Shown here piece by piece: positions 13,041 through 15,416 of a DNA stretch of 15,416 nucleotides (its first letter is position 1; every line of letters begins with the position of its first letter). Source of the DNA: Micavibrio sp. (GTDB taxonomy: Bacteria > Pseudomonadota > Alphaproteobacteria > Micavibrionales > Micavibrionaceae). Where the stretch lies: the NCBI GenBank assembly GCA_027066695.1, contig JAMONE010000054.1, forward strand, positions 1 to 15,416. Reading direction: 5' to 3'. A program made the translations under genes and the position numbers. Under the pieces are notes generated by a model that saw only the letters and a list, made by a program, of their open reading frames with translations, was not told where the DNA came from and made no database searches.

Positions 13041-14066
13041 TTACGCAATCATTTCATCATCGGTAGTACCTGTTGAAACTGTTATCTCCCCACGGCCTTC
13101 AAGGTCTTTTGTTACTGTTACGATATATTGCTGAGCCTCTTCAACATCTTTAAGCCTTACAGGCCCCATAGCTCCCATATCTTCCTTCATTATTTTGGCG
13201 GCGCGTTCTGACATATTGTCGAAGAACAGATCCTTTAATGTATCTGCCGCACCTTTTAGTGCTAATGGAAGTTTTTCTTTGTCGATCGCCCTGATAATAG
13301 TTTGCATAGAGGCGGGGTCTAGGCTTAACAGGTCTTCGAATGTGAACATTAAGCTGCGGATTTTTTCAGCAGATTCGGGAACATCTGCTTCCAATTGCTC
13401 CAAGAACCTACTTTCTATAGCGCGTTCCATATTGTTGAAAATCTCTGCTATAAGTTCATGAGAATCGCGACGCTGCGTTCTGGCCAAATTAGACATGAAT
13501 TCTTTACGAAGGGTTTTTTCCACTTCTTCAAGGATTTCTTTTTGTACAGGCTCCATCTTGAGCATACGGTTAATAACTTCTAGTGCAAAGCCATCGGGCA
13601 ATATTGCCAATACTCGTGCGGCATGTTCAGTTGATATCTTTGATAGTACTACGGCAACTGTTTGTGGGTATTCTTTTTGCAAAAATGTGGCAAGGATATC
13701 CTCGTTAACATTGCCAAGTTTTTCCCACATAGTGCGCCCAGCAGGGCCACGAATCTCCTCCATAATGACATCAATTTTTTCTTGAGAAAGCCCTGATTTG
13801 GTAAGCATACGCTCAGTTGAATCTTGTGATCCGACAAGGGTGTTGGTAGAGCTCATTTGTTCAGAAAAATCTATGAACAGGCGTTCTATAACGGTAGGTC
13901 CAATTTTACCTAAGCTGGAAATAATCTGTGATAACTCAAGTATTTCATCATCATCCATAAGCCCAAAAAGCTGTGATGTTTGTTCCTCACTAATGGATAG
14001 CAAGAAAATAGCCGCTTTTTCAGGGCCTGAAAGGGATCTGTAGTCATCTCTTACACGCATATTCAT
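13041..14066 (-). CDS. fliG: Flagellar motor switch protein FliG
   Basis: 341 residues, full length. FliG sits on the MS ring and receives torque from MotA. The N-terminal domain (about 12-105, LSGPEKAAIFLLSISEE) binds FliF. The middle domain has EYPQTVAVVLSKI (132-144), the EHPQ motif with Tyr for His, which contacts FliM. The C-terminal torque helix region carries RSLMFTFEDLLSLD (237-250), IIRAIDKEKLPLALKGA and NMSERAAKIMKEDMGAMGPVRLKDVEEAQ, all family signatures with the charged residues kept. The ATG follows the fliF stop by five bases, with GGAGAG inside the end of fliF; a second in-frame ATG is two codons later. Confidence 0.97.
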   Translation of the reverse strand: MNMRVRDDYRSLSGPEKAAIFLLSISEEQTSQLFGLMDDDEILELSQIISSLGKIGPTVIERLFIDFSEQMSSTNTLVGSQDSTERMLTKSGLSQEKIDVIMEEIRGPAGRTMWEKLGNVNEDILATFLQKEYPQTVAVVLSKISTEHAARVLAILPDGFALEVINRMLKMEPVQKEILEEVEKTLRKEFMSNLARTQRRDSHELIAEIFNNMERAIESRFLEQLEADVPESAEKIRSLMFTFEDLLSLDPASMQTIIRAIDKEKLPLALKGAADTLKDLFFDNMSERAAKIMKEDMGAMGPVRLKDVEEAQQYIVTVTKDLEGRGEITVSTGTTDDEMIA

Positions 14067-14071
14067 GAATA

Positions 14072-15416
14072 TTAACTCTCCTGTGTCATCCAGCTTCTGA
14101 TAACCGATACGGTCTCAGTTGGATAACTCTCAACTATTTGTTCGACTTTTTTAACCGTGGAGGCCTTAACTTTGCCTTCAATGCCTTGAATATTGATTAG
14201 ATCTTCATCTTCTGCGGTCTCTTCTTCATAAGCGTTTGCGCCTATAGGCTGGCCATCTGCGCCGATTTGAACAGCAGATGTGGGCGGAGATAATGCTGGA
14301 TTAGCAGGAGATGCGGATAGCAAATCTTGCTGTAATATATCATCAAGCCCAAGAGCTGGCTTAGGCATTTCCATGGTCATTAATTTGCCGACCATAGGCT
14401 GTAATACAAGGAGGACAACAAGAATAACCATGATAGCAATAACTATAATTTCAGCAGCATCAATCAGGCTTGTTTTTTCAAAACCAAAGATAAAGCGTTC
14501 ATCAATTATTTCTTCAGAAGATTCGATTGTTGCAAATTGCAAATTGATAACTTCTAATGCATCACCGCGATCCTCGTTAAAGCCGATAGCTGTGCGGATT
14601 AACGAGGTTATCTTGTCCATTTCCTCTTGCGGGCGCGGCGCATAAGTTTTAACACCTTCTTCATCAGTGCTGTATTTACCATCAATAAGTACAGAAACAT
14701 TGATTTTTTCAACTTTACCAGATTGATGAATGGTATTGCGTATGGTTTTGCTTATCTCGTAGTTTGTAACTTCTTCGTTACGGTTATTTTCTGCGTTAGG
14801 CCCTTGAGAGGCGAGTAAATCACCGCCAATACCAGGTAAATTATTACCAACCGACACATCACTAGATACAGATTCTCTTTCTGTTGAGCTTTCTTGAGTT
14901 GATTGAGTTGATCTTAAAACTTGACCTTCGGGATTATATATCTCTTCGTTTGTATTTACGCGATCAAAATCCATTTCGGCTGTAACAATAGCAGTTACTT
15001 TGCCGTAGCCAACAATTCGGCTTACTTGTTCCTCAATTTTATTTTTCAATCTTATTTCATAGTTCTTGCGTAAATCCTCAGTTTTGAGGGAAAGCATATC
15101 GTCACCCTCTGAGCCACCCTTTGCAAGTAAGTTACCATTACTGTCAATAACAGCCACGCTTCTTGATTTTAACCCAGGAACGGCAGAGGCGATGAGGGAT
15201 TGAACCGATACTATTTGCTGGCGATCGACAACAGAGCCAGAATTAACGCCAAGAACCACGCTTGCGGAAGGGGGGCGCTGTTCACGGCTGAATTTTTGCC
15301 TTTGCGGAAGAACAATATGAACGCGCGCGCTTCTTATATTGTCTAAAGAACTAATTGTTCTAGCTAGCTCGCCCTCCAAAGCTCTTACCTGATTTATGTT
15401 TTGCACAAAATTAGTT
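14072..15416 (-). CDS. fliF: Flagellar MS-ring protein FliF, C-terminal part (5' end outside window)
   Basis: 447 residues are visible; the frame runs off the right edge, and the first visible residues (ALEGELARTISSLDNIRSAR) already lie inside the ring-building domain, so the N-terminus is missing. A GTG at 15404-15406 is not the real start. The visible part holds the end of the YscJ/FliF domain (VHIVLPQRQKF), the periplasmic FliF C-domain with a low-complexity loop (about 160-215), the second membrane segment (about 314-338) and the cytoplasmic tail. The tail ends EQIVESYPTETVSVIRSWM, the segment that binds FliG. FliF forms the MS ring housing the export gate. It is first of the visible flagellar run and probably co-transcribed with fliG. 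Confidence 0.95.
   Translation of the reverse strand, partial: TNFVQNINQVRALEGELARTISSLDNIRSARVHIVLPQRQKFSREQRPPSASVVLGVNSGSVVDRQQIVSVQSLIASAVPGLKSRSVAVIDSNGNLLAKGGSEGDDMLSLKTEDLRKNYEIRLKNKIEEQVSRIVGYGKVTAIVTAEMDFDRVNTNEEIYNPEGQVLRSTQSTQESSTERESVSSDVSVGNNLPGIGGDLLASQGPNAENNRNEEVTNYEISKTIRNTIHQSGKVEKINVSVLIDGKYSTDEEGVKTYAPRPQEEMDKITSLIRTAIGFNEDRGDALEVINLQFATIESSEEIIDERFIFGFEKTSLIDAAEIIVIAIMVILVVLLVLQPMVGKLMTMEMPKPALGLDDILQQDLLSASPANPALSPPTSAVQIGADGQPIGANAYEEETAEDEDLINIQGIEGKVKASTVKKVEQIVESYPTETVSVIRSWMTQES

Noticed and set aside
15404..15406. GTG as the start of fliF
   Set aside because: The frame stays open to the window edge and residues before and after fit the middle of FliF, so the start lies outside.

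Overview
The window reads as a stretch of chromosome from a flagellated, AT-rich alphaproteobacterium. The grounds are the flagellar gene order fliF-fliG-fliH-fliN-motA-flbD, with a FlbD-type sigma-54 activator as in Caulobacter-like bacteria, the alphaproteobacterial style of the TolA C-terminus, and the small-lipoprotein/lysA pair lying divergent from a TlpA-like gene. The order cannot be fixed from this window alone. Coding density is high, and most of the non-coding DNA consists of palindromic interspersed repeats.

Layout. 1-802: a gene of unknown function with two near-identical internal repeats, open to the left edge and followed by a terminator-like hairpin. 803-1216: no gene; it is filled by one palindromic repeat element nested inside another. 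1217-4620 (+): tightly packed tolQ-tolR-tolA-tolB, the cell-envelope energising system, without pal at its end. 4653-6106 (-): lysA preceded by a small lipoprotein gene of LptM type. 6197-6799 (+): a membrane-anchored thioredoxin-like protein, divergent from that pair. 6887-8182 (+): a two-block pentapeptide-repeat protein. 8183-8366: a cluster of hairpins and repeat remnants. 8367-9227 (-): an acidic protein of unknown function with one EF-hand-like loop. 9311-9460: a third palindromic element, ending four bases from the flbD stop. 9465-15416 (-): a flagellar cluster read right to left as fliF (cut by the window edge), fliG, fliH, fliN, motA, flbD.

How the genes work together. FliF (MS ring), FliG and FliN (switch/C-ring), FliH (export ATPase regulator) and MotA (stator) are basal-body and motor parts. 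FlbD is expected to switch on later flagellar promoters with sigma-54. TolQ/TolR/TolA form an inner-membrane motor that acts with periplasmic TolB on the outer membrane. LysA makes lysine from meso-diaminopimelate.

The strongest unexpected signals are in the repeats. (1) A complete short inverted-repeat element sits in the loop of another, and removing it at the TATA borders restores a loop like that of an intact copy 8 kb away. (2) A 100-bp palindrome occurs twice in the flagellar cluster with only two differences, and each time its edge supplies the Shine-Dalgarno sequence of the next gene (flbD and fliH). I see no CRISPR array, tRNA, rRNA, phage gene or transposase gene, and no clear new defence or biosynthetic system.
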